A DNA stretch of 64,000 nucleotides. It comes from Psoroptes ovis. Its lineage: Eukaryota > Arthropoda > Arachnida > Sarcoptiformes > Psoroptidae. Position 1 is the stretch's first letter; each line of letters opens with the position of its first letter. Location: the NCBI GenBank assembly GCA_002943765.1, contig PQWQ01000019.1, positions 868,001 to 932,000 of the forward strand. Direction: 5' to 3'. The translations under genes were made by a program, and so were the position numbers. Below are positions 12,701-26,817 of the stretch, in pieces. Below the pieces are notes generated by a model that was not told the origin of the DNA, ran no database searches, and saw only the letters and a list, made by a program, of their open reading frames with translations.

Positions 12701-13741
12701 AGGTATCAGGTATTTGTTCATATTTGTACACACGAATTTTACCTTGAATATTTCATTAAAATGTCCATGAACAAATTCTGAACATTTCTATTCCAAGAGA
12801 TGAACAATAAAATTTTTTTGCCTGCAAAAAATGCAAATAATAATTGAACAAAAACAACCAGAAGAATTAATCTTCATTGTTGATTCGCTATAATCATTAT
12901 GATGCATGTTATTATTTAACATTGAATGTAATAATGATAATAATACAAATATTACAAGATGTTGATCATAATAATTATGATAATAATATCCATATTATTA
13001 ATATGTAATTTCATACATTTTTTGCTTGTCTTTTTTCAACCATTTCATCACATTGAATATTTGTTGATGTGTCAATTGCACATTAATCATCAATACATTT
13101 AAACTCATTAGTCAGATGTGTTTAACATTGATTTTCACATTGGCTTTAATCGCATATATAAAGAGTCAATTGTTGGTCGAAGAGAGGAGTTTAGGTTTTA
13201 GATCAAATCGATCACTCAATCATCACCATCACCATCAACACAATTATTTATATTTATTTATTTACATTTGTCAAATTATTACCATTCTAAATTGTATTTA
13301 TTATTATTATCATCTATTTATTTGTCATCTTATACTGTCGTTTTTACTCTGCTGGTTTTACATCAAAATATTATCATTAAATTATTTACAAAATTAATCA
13401 ACAATATTAAATTATTTGAAATATAATTGAATATTTTTTACAAATAATACAAATATGATAATAATAATTATAATCAACAACATTGAATAATAATGATTAT
13501 GAATATATGAGAATTTGTTGAGTGAAAGAGCAAGGAATATTTCAGTCGAATAACATTTGTTATTTGTTTTATTTTTAGTTTCATTTGTGTTTGTTTGTTT
13601 CATTTGTTTGTTCTGGTGTTTTTGTTAATTTTATTTTCTGCTATTTTCTGCCGTTGTTTGTAATAATTTAAAGCTGCAGTTCATTTAATAATAATTCAAT
13701 GGAAGAATTCAATGAATTCAAAATTTGTTTTTGTATTTTTA

Positions 13742-13825
13742 TTTGGTTGTCCGAAAAGTTTTCGCCGATTTTCCAAATGATTTTCTAACCGATATAATCG
13801 GCAAAAACTTTTCGGACAACCATAA
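13742..13825 (+). mobile_element. Mariner-derived MITE, subfamily B
   Basis: 84 bp, starts TTTGGTTGTCCGAAAAGTTT; the right arm is CGGCAAAAACTTTTCGGACA. TA precedes the left end. Confidence 0.8.
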
Positions 13826-14048
13826 TATTTCGATTGAATTCTTAATTGAAATTTTCCCATTGAAATTCTTCATTGAAACAATATATTGAATTGAATTTTG
13901 AATCAAATAAATAGAAACAACAACCGAATTATGTTTTGAAAATTATAATTATAATTAATGTTGAAAGATATATTTATTTTTCAAAAAATAGAAAAATCAA
14001 ATAAAATTTTTGTTTCATTTTCCGCTTTGAAAATGAACATCATTCATT

Positions 14049-14082
14049 GGACCAAATGGATCCAATTGTATCCATTTGGTCC
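14049..14082. repeat. Perfect 13-bp hairpin
   Basis: GGACCAAATGGAT (14049-14061) and its exact reverse complement (14070-14082) flank an 8-nt loop. No role can be assigned. Confidence 0.6.
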
Positions 14083-14681
14083 CTCATTAAAAATATTTTC
14101 TGTGTGCAGTCCATTCATCCTCTTTGGACCCTGAATTAATAACAAGGGAAATAATGTCAATATCAACGATGCTATAGTTATAATTATTGCAATAATTGAA
14201 ATTAGTTCAATCATAGCTATAATTATAATTCAACTCATTGAAAATGTGCCCAATTGAATCAAGATTCAATTCAATTCAACTCATTCGAAATCAATTGAAT
14301 TGAATCAATCGATTCATTCATAGAATGTAATTTGAAACTGGACTGGGACCAAATTTTCAATTCTCAAAGATTCTGATTCAGAATTTTGATTGAAAATTTC
14401 CCGAACCAAAATTCCCAACGAAATTTCCAAAATTTGAAATCTCTAAACTCTGTTTGAATATTGTTCCGTGAATATTTGAAAAATGTTGTCTTGGTACATT
14501 GGTATATTTCAATTGATATTTTCCTCAATGAAAATATCACATTACACATCCAAAAATAAAGTATTTTCGGTGCATTTAAACAAATTTTATTCTTCGTAAA
14601 AATTGTTTCTCGTGAAATGATTCATATTTCCGACGTATATTATTCACCACCAAACAAAACGAATTTGTTTACTTATTTATA

Positions 14682-14767
14682 TTAGGCTATCCGAAAAGTT
14701 CTGCCCGATTTTCATATGGCAACTCTATTGTGATTAACCGGAATGAACTTTTCGGACAGTCTATTAA
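14682..14767 (+). mobile_element. Mariner-derived MITE, subfamily A
   Basis: About 86 bp, starts TTAGGCTATCCGAAAAGTTC; contains CAACTCTATTGTGATTAACC; the right end GGACAGTCTA is slightly altered. TA precedes the left end. Confidence 0.8.
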
Positions 14768-15172
14768 TATATTCACTTAAATGCTTACTTTGTCATCGTG
14801 CGAAAAATCATGTGATACTAGCAGAGAATGGGACATTTAAGTGCCATTTGATTGTGCTATTTTTGTGTGTTTGTTTGAATGAATGTGCCAAGAAATCAAT
14901 GAAAATTCAAGAAATTCGTTTGGGAAAATTGTTTTCTGTTGAAATTCACTCGAATTGCATCCACTTGTCGAAGGAATTTTTCTTATTTTCTTAAATTTCT
15001 TCAATTTCTTTTCCTCCTTCTCCGATATTCTTAAATGGACATATCGTACATTAATTTCGAATGTTTCGTTTGACACATTTGGAACATGGTGTATTTGGTG
15101 TGTGTGTGTGTTTGATTCATATTTCAAAGAATTTTATTTCATTTCATTTTTCAAAAGCAAGTTAACTCAATA

Positions 15173-15254
15173 TTAGGCTGCTCGAAAAGTTCATTCGGCT
15201 TAATCACAATAGAGTTGTTCATAAAAATCGGCCAGAACTTTTCGGGCAACTTAA
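15173..15254 (-). mobile_element. Mariner-derived MITE, subfamily A
   Basis: 82 bp in reverse orientation, starts TTAGGCTGCTCGAAAAGTTC and ends TTTTCGGGCAACTTAA, with TA on both sides. Confidence 0.85.
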
Positions 15255-16014
15255 TATTTCCTTAAGAAACATTTTTGAAATATTTTTTCCAAAATGAAAA
15301 ATATTTGAACAATTTTCAAGTACGGAAATTGTCGTCTTAGAACTTTTTTTCCAAAAGTTTTAAATGAGAAAATTTCTTAAGATTTCTCAAAATTTTCTTG
15401 GCTTGAAAATTGAAAATTGTAAATGAAATCAAGTTAAAACTAATCAATTTTCAGTCTAAATCTTGAATCTTCGTCGTTATTTCGTACAAAGAATTCAAAG
15501 TTCTTGCTGGGTCTTGATTCTTGTATCGATTTTTTCTTCGTCTTTGGCGAATGTCATAAGGAATATTTTTGCTTATTTATCTTGTCAGTGTATCTTCTTA
15601 ATGAATGATCGAGTGTTTCGAGATGACAACCAGAGAAAATTTTATTTCAAAAATCAAAATGAAAATTTGACTTGAGTCATCATTCATCGAGACACATTTC
15701 AAGACGAATGTCAAAGGTTAAATACTTTGATTCTTCGGTTCAAACAAATGGTCAAAGATCAAAGAATAACTTTGATGTTGATGAATGATGAATGAATGAT
15801 GTTGAATAAACCATAAATAATAAATAATCAAAGACAAATTCACAAAAAAAAATCTTTTTGAATTTTGAATTATTGAAATACAATGATTGTGCGGCCTCAA
15901 ACAAACAATGTTTGTGGACCATAAATTTCTGGGAAAATGTAATAATTTTCCCAAGTGAAAATACACGAAAAACATTTGAATTTTAAATTTTTGTCCATAG
16001 AAATCCTAAATGTA

Positions 16015-16106
16015 TTAGGTTGTCCGAAAAGTTCGTTCCGTTTAATCAATTCAGTTCAAATGGAGTTGCCGCATGAAAATCGGCCATAACTTTTCGGACA
16101 ACCTGG
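16015..16106 (-). mobile_element. Mariner-derived MITE, subfamily A, expanded
   Basis: 92 bp, starts TTAGGTTGTCCGAAAAGTTC and ends TTTTCGGACAACCTGG, TA on both sides. It is about 10 bp longer than its relatives because of changes in the middle. Confidence 0.82.
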
Positions 16107-18758
16107 TATTTGAAACACTGAAATCAAATAAGAAAATTACAAAATATATTTACAAACATAACGATAATAATAATATTTTCGCCAAACGAATCATAATCTT
16201 AGAAAAACGTGATTAGAATATTGTTTTGGCTCTCTCAGTGTATTTGAATACATATAAACATATGAATATGAAATTCTTAATTCACGTATCACGGTGATAT
16301 ATGTTTTATGTTTGATTCAGATATTTGATTACATTTGTCGAGCTTTGAATGATTTTACACAGAATTCCAGCCTCTGAATCTCAAAATTGTTTGATTGAAG
16401 ATTCTTCGTGTATTCATGGTGTGTATTCACCAAGGTATTCCTAGAATCATTTCTGCTTGGACCTTCAAATACATTTTCATATGATTTCTGTGTGTATTTG
16501 AAATTCATTGGCAAAAGTCAAGTAAATAAATAAATAAATATTTTCTCATTGAAATACGAATAAATCGTAAAATTTATATTCTATCTGCCACCATTAATAA
16601 TCAATGATAATAATTAAAGACCTAGGGAGTGAGGAATAGTAATTAAAATTTGAAATTACAATTTTTTTATTTGCTGAATGTGTGTGGGAGAGGAGGTTTG
16701 AAGACATAAATATCGTCTATTTGAAATTGCTTATCAATATGATCTATATGATCTTATCGAAAAAATTTGAGCAATTTCAGTTCAAAATTCCAATTGAAAA
16801 TTTCAATTGAAACTCATTGAAATTCTATGAGTATATTCGCACCCTTTAAAAACTGGTGAAGACCTTATAAAAAGTATATGAAGTCAATTCATTTTACCTT
16901 CATTAAAACTCAATGAATCTGTAATCTACTCTCGATTTACGGTACACATAGAGTTTATGTCATGGACACTGGAGATATCTCAATTGATGTAGACACTGAT
17001 AATACTACTCATAATGACAGTGAAATTGGTACAAATTTTTGAATGTAATTGCATGTCATTGTATCAGTGCATAATCTACCCTGTAGATTATTTATCTTTG
17101 ATTCATTTTTGATTCACTTTTGGTCAGTCTGCTGTTGCAAATATGTTTGTCAATTCGTTTGTTTTCGTATGTTTATCTTCGATATCAATCGATGTTCAAT
17201 GTAATCATAATAAATTGGAACGAAATTAACTTGGAAAAAGAATCCATGGGAAACATATTTTTCCATGGACTTTCCCTGGACTTTTCCCGTGGAATTTTCC
17301 GTGGACTTTCCAAGTACCCAATGTACAAAATGCAAGTACAAACAAGAGTTGTGTGTGGGTCCATGTTTGATCGTGATTATTATCACTGAAATGTAGCCCT
17401 GTGTATACAAAGTCTATTTGTATCAAAGAGTGAAAAAAAATATGGAAACATATTGAAGCAAAAAAAAACTTTCGAGAAAAATAAATGAACAAATCTCTGA
17501 TAAGTCTACATTGGACCTAAATATAACAAATTGATTCAATGTATTCGATATCAAAATGTATCCAAAGTATTCAATGATATTAAAAAGAGTGAAATGTTCA
17601 ATATTAAACTAAACGAACACAGCCAAAAAAAAAGTTCATTTTTCATTTCAAGTTTCAAAGACAGGAGAAAATGCATTGAAAAATGTATGACATTACTCTT
17701 CTCATACAAATACATTGAATAAATTCATCATATTTATTTATGTGTCCATATTGAACATTAACGATGCATTGAATGAATGAATGAATGCAAGAATGCATAC
17801 CCAAAAATGCCGAAACCATGTAATGTCAATTGATTCATGATTTATTATTTTGTTCTAAAGATTTTTCAATATGTTCACCATCACCACCGCTACCATCACC
17901 ACAAAAGTGTTATCGTGCCTTTGTTATTTGAACATTTGGCTTGAACACATCAATTCTCGATTTATTCTCTGTTTTCGTCGATAACAAAAGGACCCAAATG
18001 TCATTGTTGTTTGTTGGCTGGTTGTTTGGTTGTTTGGTTAATGATCATCATGATAGTACTTTGTTGATAATCATCGTTTGACATGTTTAATGATGTTCAA
18101 CATATTCAATACAATATTTCATGTCGATGAATCTCGATAGAAAAATTTTGAATTTTCTCGTTTAAAATTCCATTTTGAATATTTGCGGTTTTGGAGGAAA
18201 ACTTCTCCCGGTACTTATACGATCTTCGGTCCTTATGGCCCCAGAAAAATGGAGATAAATATTATTTATTAACCGGTAAATGTCAATGTAAATTGCTTTA
18301 CTGTTTACCAAAGCAGTGCAATTTGTTTTTTTCTTTGCGTTCATTCAATATATATTGAATTTTCAATCATTCCAAGTCATTTTCTATGGGAATTTTCCCC
18401 GTAAATTTCCCATGCAAAATATTAATTTTGAATTTTTTTTTTGCATTCATTTTTCAATGTACATTTTGCATTTTTCAATTTTCAATTTATTTATTAATAT
18501 TGAACAAAATGCATTGAACAAAAAATGCACCATTTATTTTGTTTATTTCGTTTCGTTTTATTTATTTATGAAATTCAATATATTCATTCATTCATATCTG
18601 ATATTAATAATATGCGAATGAAAATACATTAATCTTTGTTTATTTGTCATTCGATTCGGTTCGTTCATTCATTCTTTCGTCTACGAATATTCATATACAT
18701 TTATTCGTTGTTCGTACGAATATTCGTATACACATTTGTTCATGAAATATATTGAAAT

Positions 18759-18803
18759 ATTTCTTATTTTTGAAAAAAAATCTATTTTTCAAAAATAAGA
18801 AAT
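18759..18803. repeat. Perfect 19-bp hairpin
   Basis: Arms 18759-18777 (ATTTCTTATTTTTGAAAAA) and 18785-18803 are exact reverse complements around a 7-nt loop. Shorter than a typical microRNA precursor and entirely A+T-rich. Confidence 0.65.
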
Positions 18804-20781
18804 TGAATTTTTTTCTTAAAGAATTTCAAAGAATTTATTTGAGAATTTCTTTAAGAATTTTTCAATTTTAACCGATGAAATCGTATCGTTTTATCCGTAT
18901 CGTATTCGTGTGTGTGTGTGTGCGTGAGTATTCGTATAAGAATCAGGGCCAAAAATTTACCGAAAAAAAACAAAATTCCTTCAACGGAATCATTCGAAAC
19001 AACCACCACCAAGGATCGAATAAATCGGATTCATGGTGAATGATGATGATGATGATCGCTGTCGATAGCAAAAAAGTAATGCCTGTATTCATATATTCAA
19101 TTCAATTTGAATTTCTTGAAATTCAATTGAATTCAATTTAAATATATTTGAATTCATCTATCAACATCCGACCACACACACATTTACAAATACGAATCCA
19201 TGAACTTATCCAGGCATATTGAATTTTGATTATGAATTTTTGGTCTGAATTTTGCGATGAAAATATGAATCAAAATATGAAATATGAATTTTGAATTCAA
19301 ATTTTGATTTATTTTCGTTGATTTCCTACCCGATAACTTTCGTGGAATTCAAAAATTCAAATTCAAATTTAAATTTTGAATTTTTGAAAATTTCCTTAAA
19401 AACAACTCGAATTTCATAGATTTTCATAGGAATTCATAGGGATTCATAGATAAATTCATTTTTCATTAGTTTTTTTCTTTGGTTCATGGGGAAAGAGAAA
19501 ATTCAACGAATTTCAATATGTACGAATAAAAGAATATTCCCCGTAGAATATTCTTGTATTATTCATTATTTCATTTCTTTGAAAAATTTAAAATCCATGC
19601 ATTAACATGTGTACATTTCAATGATGAATCATTATCCTCATTTGTTTTGAATTTCAATTTTCAAATTGGAATCTATTTCAAATCTAATTCCAATATTAAC
19701 TCATTCATTTCAATTCAAAAATATATGCAAATAATATCATTGTTTTGATTATTATCATTTTTATGGCCCCAAAATCGTCGTCATTAACAATAATATGAGA
19801 ATAAATTTTCCCTGAAAAATTCGCATCATCATTATCACGGCCATTATCTTAAATGGTATTGATCGAACCCTCAAAACAACGTTGTTCAATGATTGGGTTG
19901 ATAATGTATTATTATTGCCATGATTATTATCATCATTTCCTATCATTTGGCCATTAACCATTTAATGCTTAGGTCTAAATGACATTTTTTTCCCCATGAA
20001 TGAAATCATATAAATGTCATTCAAATCCCTAAATGAGAAGACACTTGGAAGCATATAATCATGAATGGTAGTCTTTAGATCTTCAATTTGATTCGTTTTG
20101 ATGACATTCAAAATGATTTGTTTCGAAGCGAATGCTTAAACATTGACATTATCAATTCACTTAGATTTAATTCCATTGGATTAAATATGATTTGATTCAA
20201 TTTACACGGAAATTATCACTTGGGTCTAAGTCTTTCTGTGCGAAATTGAATAATAAATACCAATCATGGTGTGTGTGAATCATTGGAATTCATGAAATTG
20301 AACATGTGAATCCACCAAATGATTGACAATTGAATTAGATCCATCCATGAAACAGTTCCGAAATCCTTTTCTTTTGAAATGTTGTTTACACATTCAAATT
20401 CAATTATTATTATTCATTATTTAGGTTGATATGTATGTACACCCACACGTGTACCAACGATTTACGTCATTCTAAGTTTACACCTGGCATAATAAGTAAG
20501 GGTTATACTTCTAGATTGTGATATATGATTATTTTACAATGACTACCATCAACATTAAGATGTTTACGATGTAAATTCTTGTCATTATCTTTGTTGAAGA
20601 ATGATTGTTCATTGAAAAACATTAGACTTTCATGAATAATTTAAATGAGTTAAGCGAAATTGAATGAAAATACCGATATTCCATGTATTTAATCATGAAA
20701 TCATCTGATGAAAATCAATTAATTAAAACATTCAACCCGAAATGTTTCATCAATTTATACCAAAATTGATCACAATTATTC

Positions 20782-20836
20782 AATAAATCATTCAATGATT
20801 GATTGATTTTCATTGATTATCATTGAATGATTTATT
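20782..20836. repeat. Perfect 18-bp inverted repeat
   Basis: AATAAATCATTCAATGAT at 20782-20799 and its exact reverse complement at 20819-20836, with a 19-nt loop. Confidence 0.65.
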
Positions 20837-21555
20837 TAAAATATTGAAAATCGATTTTTACATTCGTTTGACCCGAGGGTCAGCCAACTTAATTTCACCT
20901 GTAATTAAAACAGGTAAATTTTCACTATATGTAACCGGCAAATTGACAAATTGACATTTGAGATCGCGACCCTTAAAATATATGGGAAACATATTCCAGT
21001 ATTCTTCCACTGCCATTCATTCACAGGCTATTCAATTTAATTGTGTCGAAATTGATTCATTTTTGTCTTTGTATCGATTGTCTCCATGGTACTCTAACAC
21101 TATGTTAGTGAGGGTGTATTCTTAGATATTGTTCTTTGAAATAATTCATTTCGCTTAACTTTATTATTTGTCAGCATCAATTAAAGCATGTTTCATTTCA
21201 TTTGATTGTTGTTGTTGTAGCTGGTCCCTGATGGACTATTATCGAATATGAATTGAAATGAATGGAATTGAATAAGACAATATGAAAGATGTAATAAGAC
21301 ATCTTGATTGCATTTTTTTTTTTTTTTTGATCATAATTCTTCTAAGACAAATGTGTTCTACGATATAATTATCATTTGAGCAATTTGCTTTGATTTTCTT
21401 TTGATTCAATTTGGCTTTGATTTATGTTCTTATGGTTCTCATTGGCGCTTTGTTTTCGCCGAAGTAATAATTCTTTGTAATTTCTTATTCTTGGTAATAA
21501 TAAATTCTTAATGTTTTGACTTGTGAAATTCTAATGTTCTGAAGATTTGCCATTG

Positions 21556-21768
21556 CACACACACACACACACTCTACACACATAGAGCAAATCGATGCCA
21601 ACAAAGACATAATAAATCATTTTTTCATTTTTCTAAGATTTTCATTATTTTCTTAATTTCATTTGAAATTAAGAACAAATTTTTTTTTTTGAAATTTTTC
21701 AATCGAAAATTAATGTGTCAGATCAATATGTATTCGAGTGCATTTGGTGTGTGTGTGTGTGTGTGTGT
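21556..21768. repeat. CA and TG microsatellites
   Basis: (CA)n at 21556-21572 and (GT)11 at 21747-21768, separated by A+T-rich DNA; the two runs are complementary. Confidence 0.85.
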
Positions 21769-24700
21769 ATGGCGTCTATGGGCCATTGTATAATCTTTGG
21801 CAAGAGATATGAGATGTTTCAGAAATGTTTTGTTTTTGGAAGAAATTGAATGAAAGGATTGTATAATGGAAGAGATCGACTGAAATGAATTACTTGATGT
21901 TTGAAATTTCTTAGAATTCGGTACCTTCATTGGAATTTTCAAATTTTTTTGAATTTTTAAAAATTATAAAAATTCAAAATATGAATTTGGCCAGGTTTTA
22001 AATATGAATCAATATGAATTGTTTAATGTTACTTGTATGCAAATCAATACATTCTGATATATGCGCCTTTCCGATATATATATTTTCCGATATATTGGTC
22101 CGTATTCGGTGATATATTTGGCTATATTTGGCAATATATTACTCGGTGGTATATGATGAGGCCATGTAGCAGCCCTGAAATTTCGGATAATTTCATATTT
22201 TGAAATTTCTGGGAATTTTCGGGGAAAATTTTTCCTGAAAAAATTTGCCTTTCATTATTTATGAATTAACATATTTTTTTATTCACGAAAGCATCTTTTA
22301 TTCATCATTATTTTAATGAATATATTTGGTATGAAAGGGTTAAAAAATTATTCATGAAAAAAATTAATTATTCAAAGAATACAATTCATGTAATTATTAT
22401 TCAAAAATTTTGGCCCAAAAAAAATTTCCCTGAAAATTTCTCGGGAAAAAAATTCAGGAAAAATTTTCACCCAATTGACATATTTAGTGCAGTGAAGACA
22501 ACTTTAGTATAATGAGGGCACACTTAGCCAATTTGAATTTGAATAATTTGACCTTTGAAAATTTTTCCTGCCAAGAAATTGTCAAAATTATTTGATTCAA
22601 TCGTGATTCTCATGATTCACTGGTGTTGTTATGGAATTTTCTTCGGAAAATAGCTGGAAATCACTCCAATTTTCCGTAAAAATTCCCGAATTCTCAATTT
22701 GATTTGATTGATTTGATATTTTCATCTCGAATTCCAGTGGTTTCGAATTCAATAAAAACCATGAAAACTGACCATTTATTATTGTCGTCGATTGAATCAT
22801 CATCGGTGACCACTATTCAATGGTCATCATCAGCAGTAGTGTCTGAGAAATGAATAGATCAATGGACATATATTTGATCCCAAACATTCCTCATTGATCA
22901 TCCATTCATTCCATTGATTCATTCAATGGAATGATTTATTTTCTCTACGAATGTGGACCACATTGTTACTACATTCGAATATCGATGATGATTATTTCAA
23001 TTAATAAATCGACCATGAAATAAATTGAATTGAATTTATTTTTAGTCTTAGTCTTCATTGAATTGAATTGAAATTATTTCGAATTCAATTCAATTCAATA
23101 AAGACTATAGATATAAATATCATCATCAATGATAATAATAATATCATCATTCGATATCTAATCATAGAAATTCAATTCAATTATTATTATCATTCGATGA
23201 TCATTTATTATTGATGACCAGAATTGAATACATTCTTGGATATAAATAAATAAATAAATGTTGAATTAAAAATATCCATTCAAATACATGAAATTAATTC
23301 CTGTGTTTATCATGGTCGAATCTTTTTTTTCAAAAAGGTCTACAGGCACCTTAAAAGGGCCAAGATTTAATTGATTTTGCATTGAATTCCAATCAATCAT
23401 CCGTATTGATTGCTGTGAAAGGGTTTTCCACAAATGAATAATCGTTCAAATGAAAGCAATTATTCATTAAGCAAACAAAGATAAATCCAATCAAATTTTA
23501 TGTCGTAAACACATCTGTATACATCTGTGTGTTTGTATATTTGTATTTTCATTTGAATAATCAACAAACACCCAATCATTTCATTCGATTGATTGATTGA
23601 ATGACCATCATTGATCAAGATTATGATCGTACACAAAACAATCATAATCATCTTGATAGATTATTGTTGGGGCATATTACTACAATGCATACACATGAAC
23701 GAACTCCATGAACTAATGTTCCGACCATCTGATCAATGTTGATTATCATTGAACATTTCATTGATGATCAATGAAGCTTAAAGCTCGAATTCAATGTTTG
23801 TTGCTGCTTCAACTGCTTAGGCTGCTGCTGTTGTCATTGCTTCATTGATATAATCATTCATTTCCGAAATGTTTCGTATGGCCAAGAATTTTGTTTTGTT
23901 TTTTGTTATTTTTCAAATTCCAAATTTTGATTGATCATCATTGGATTATTTTGATTCGATTCCGATTCGGGTCCGATTCCGATTCGATTCGATTAGATTC
24001 AATTCAATTTTCTTTCTTAGGATGTTTCGTGAAGATTATTGTTTTTTCTAATTTATTTCTTATTATTTCCATGTTCAACTATTCGGGTTTGGTCATGGAA
24101 ATAATTGGAAAAAATATAAGAAAAACAAATTCACCCGTAAACCCTCGGGTATTCAATTTATTTTGTTTTTTGTTTTTCCAAAATAAATTAATAAACTCAT
24201 GAATATCAAATAAATATTCATAGGTATTCCTACCTATGAATACTTGCATACCTACCTTTAAGATCCTGATAACAATGTAAATGACATACAATACATTCAT
24301 CAGAAAATTCAATTCAAAATTCAATGCATTTCATTATAAATTCGATTTATTCAATGTATTCAGGGGAATTTTCGCTCCGAATTACGACCAAGTCAATCTC
24401 GATCTATTCTAATCTAAATCGAAGAAAATTAATAATCTTACATCGTTTCACATTGTAAAATGCAATGTTCATTGATTGAACATTTTTAATGATAAAATCT
24501 CTTTTATTTCTTGGTAACAGGTAAAATAATCATCATCTTCATCTTCCATTAAAAATTTCCATTCGAAGAAATTCTTCCCTAAAGACAAAATACATGAATA
24601 CAATACAATGAAAAAATTCAATGATTAATTAATTATGAATGAATTATTATGGCGATAATAATAAAAATACGAATAATAACGAGAAAAGAATTGAAAATTC

Positions 24701-25549
24701 AAATTAACAATTTTTTTCATTTCATTATTCGAAATATTTCTTTGAAGAATATTTCTTCTTCTTTGAAGAACAAATATCCTTAGAATTCAATGGATATTCA
24801 ACTCAGAATCTTCAGAATCACTGAAAATTCGAGCGAATTCCGTGATTCTTTTGATAAGAATCTCCAAAATTCTGAGATTCAAAGAATTTCACGAGATTCA
24901 AGGAACTTCAAAGAATCAAAATTCAAATTTAGATTTAAATTTCAAAAAAAATTCAAAATTCAAATTACATTCATGATGATGACGTAGATTATACACATAC
25001 AAAATGATATTTGTGATGTAATAACCACAAATAATTTTCCGAATCTATTTTCTTCGCTATTCTTCCTTTTTTTAACTCTTTTATCCCCTCAAAAAAAACT
25101 AACAAACATTGAAGAATATTCATTTATTTAAATGTAATATTCTTTAACTTATACATGTAGAATATATTTGTTTTGTTCATGAATATTTAATATATTCATG
25201 AAGATATCGCGTGTTTGTTGGTGTGTGTTATGTGTCTGGTGATATTAATACATTTATACACATCTCTTTACTCTCAAGACCCTGGGCTTCCAGGATAACA
25301 GTGTCCTCTTAACACATCTCTCCTTTTCAATGACAATTCCTCGAAGCGATACACACGCTTAAATCAAACCAAACAACAACAAATGTGTCTACATTGATGT
25401 GTGCGTATTCACGAATTTAATATGATATGATTCAATTTGAACAAACAATAAACAAATAGATAACAAATAAATAGAAATATACGAGATAAACAAACAAATA
25501 TAAGAATAAACCAAACCAAACAAACAAATATAAATATATTTCAATGTAT

Positions 25550-25630
25550 TTAGGCTGTCCATAAAGTTCATTCGGCTTAATCAATAGAGTTGATAAATAA
25601 AAATCGGCCAGAACTTTTCGGACAGCCTAA
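25550..25630 (-). mobile_element. Mariner-derived MITE, subfamily A
   Basis: 81 bp in reverse orientation, starts TTAGGCTGTCCATAAAGTTC and ends TTTTCGGACAGCCTAA; TA follows. Confidence 0.83.
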
Positions 25631-25965
25631 TATTTATTTAAATATAAATCTGAATTTGTGAATTTAAGTATCAAAATGAATATAAGAAATGTTTCGTAAG
25701 AAAATAGATTGAATTCAATTAAATTAAATTAGATTTACCAAACACACCAAATGAATGAATGAATAAACAATGAATGAATGATTAAATGTTGAAAAATGAT
25801 TGTCTTTGTGTTTTTGATAAAATGGTAAACACATATTTATGACATGTGGTTTCTGTTTCAACCAAATAAGCAGAAAACAAGCCAAAGATGGTGATGACTG
25901 ATGATGATGGTTATATGTTATATATGTCTGTGTGTGATAAGCGAATTACGTGATTGAATTTATTA

Positions 25966-26047
25966 TTAGGTTGTCCACAGAGTTTTTGCCGGCTATATCC
26001 GTAGAAAATCAATAGAAAATCGGCAAAAACTTTTCGGACAACCAAAA
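25966..26047 (+). mobile_element. Mariner-derived MITE, subfamily B
   Basis: About 82 bp, starts TTAGGTTGTCCACAGAGTTT; the right arm is CGGCAAAAACTTTTCGGACA. TA precedes the left end. Confidence 0.82.
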
Positions 26048-26414
26048 TATATCCAATTTGTATGAGAAGATTCTGTCAAATTTAATTTAAAAACATCCAT
26101 AAATGACGAAGATGATGAAAATACGAGAATTAAGAACAGAATAATAGATTCAACATTGAATATGACTAATTTTGTGTCGAAAATTAAATTGTCCAGAATC
26201 GTGTTTTATGATTCGTTTTGACGAATTACGGGCCAGATTCTGATTTTTCTATGGAAATTTCTGTGTGAATTTCGTGAGAATTCAGCGAGGATTCCGCGAC
26301 GGAATTCCACTCTGTAAAATTGCTGATATCATTCGCGAATATTTGTGAGCTATCCAATTCTGGTTTGTTTGAAAATATTCTTGTTTATTTCTTCAGTAAT
26401 TTCACGTGATATAT

Positions 26415-26495
26415 TTAGGTTGTCCGGAAAATTTTTGCCGATTTACTGATTGAAAAACATGTAAAAATCGGCCAAAACTTTTCGGACAACTTGAA
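26415..26495 (+). mobile_element. Mariner-derived MITE, subfamily B
   Basis: 81 bp, starts TTAGGTTGTCCGGAAAATTT and ends TTTTCGGACAACTTGAA; TA follows. Confidence 0.82.
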
Positions 26496-26777
26496 TATTT
26501 TTATTTATTTATTAAATAATCAAACGTCAAATAAATGAATAATTTATCAAATTTGTTTACCATTCATCTTCGTTCGTTTATTTATTTATTTTGTTTTTCG
26601 TTAATTTTCGTTGTTTTCATTATTATTTTGAATGATGTAAACATGAAAAATCACTTAATATTCGTTGGTTGTTTATATGTTTCGATATTTGGTATGTTGT
26701 ATTAAATAATAATCACACAAAAATTATTCAAAACAAACAATGAGTGTGTGTAGGTAGAGGGTGATATCTCATAAGTA

Positions 26778-26817
26778 TTAGGTTGGGCAAACGGCAAGAA
26801 CTTATGGGACACCCTAA
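26778..26817. mobile_element. Mariner-derived MITE, subfamily C, 40-bp deletion form
   Basis: Starts TTAGGTTGGGC and ends GGCAAGAACTTATGGGACAC plus CCTAA, with TA on both sides. The right arm matches the subfamily C copy at 44558; most of the left arm and the loop are gone. Confidence 0.75.

Larger units (their letters stand above)
5685..17000. other. Gene-free stretch, first half
   Basis: Apart from the miniature elements listed separately, I see no gene. The stretch is A+T-rich with frequent stops in all frames, many TTCAAGAATTT-type words and AT microsatellites. Small ORFs such as 10011-10238 and 13116-13397 (His-rich, hydrophobic) show no splice context or recognisable motif. A GTGAGT donor at 8165 follows a 56-codon open stretch without ATG; it might end a leader exon but is unsupported. 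Confidence 0.5.

Noticed and set aside
13116..13397. 93-residue ATG ORF with hydrophobic start and His run
   Set aside because: Low-complexity translation of ATT/CAT repeats, no homology, no splice or poly(A) context.
16905..17041. Short open frame ending VYVMDTGDISIDVDTDNTT..
   Set aside because: Protein-like for about 30 residues, but too short and without a convincing acceptor; could be a gene relic.
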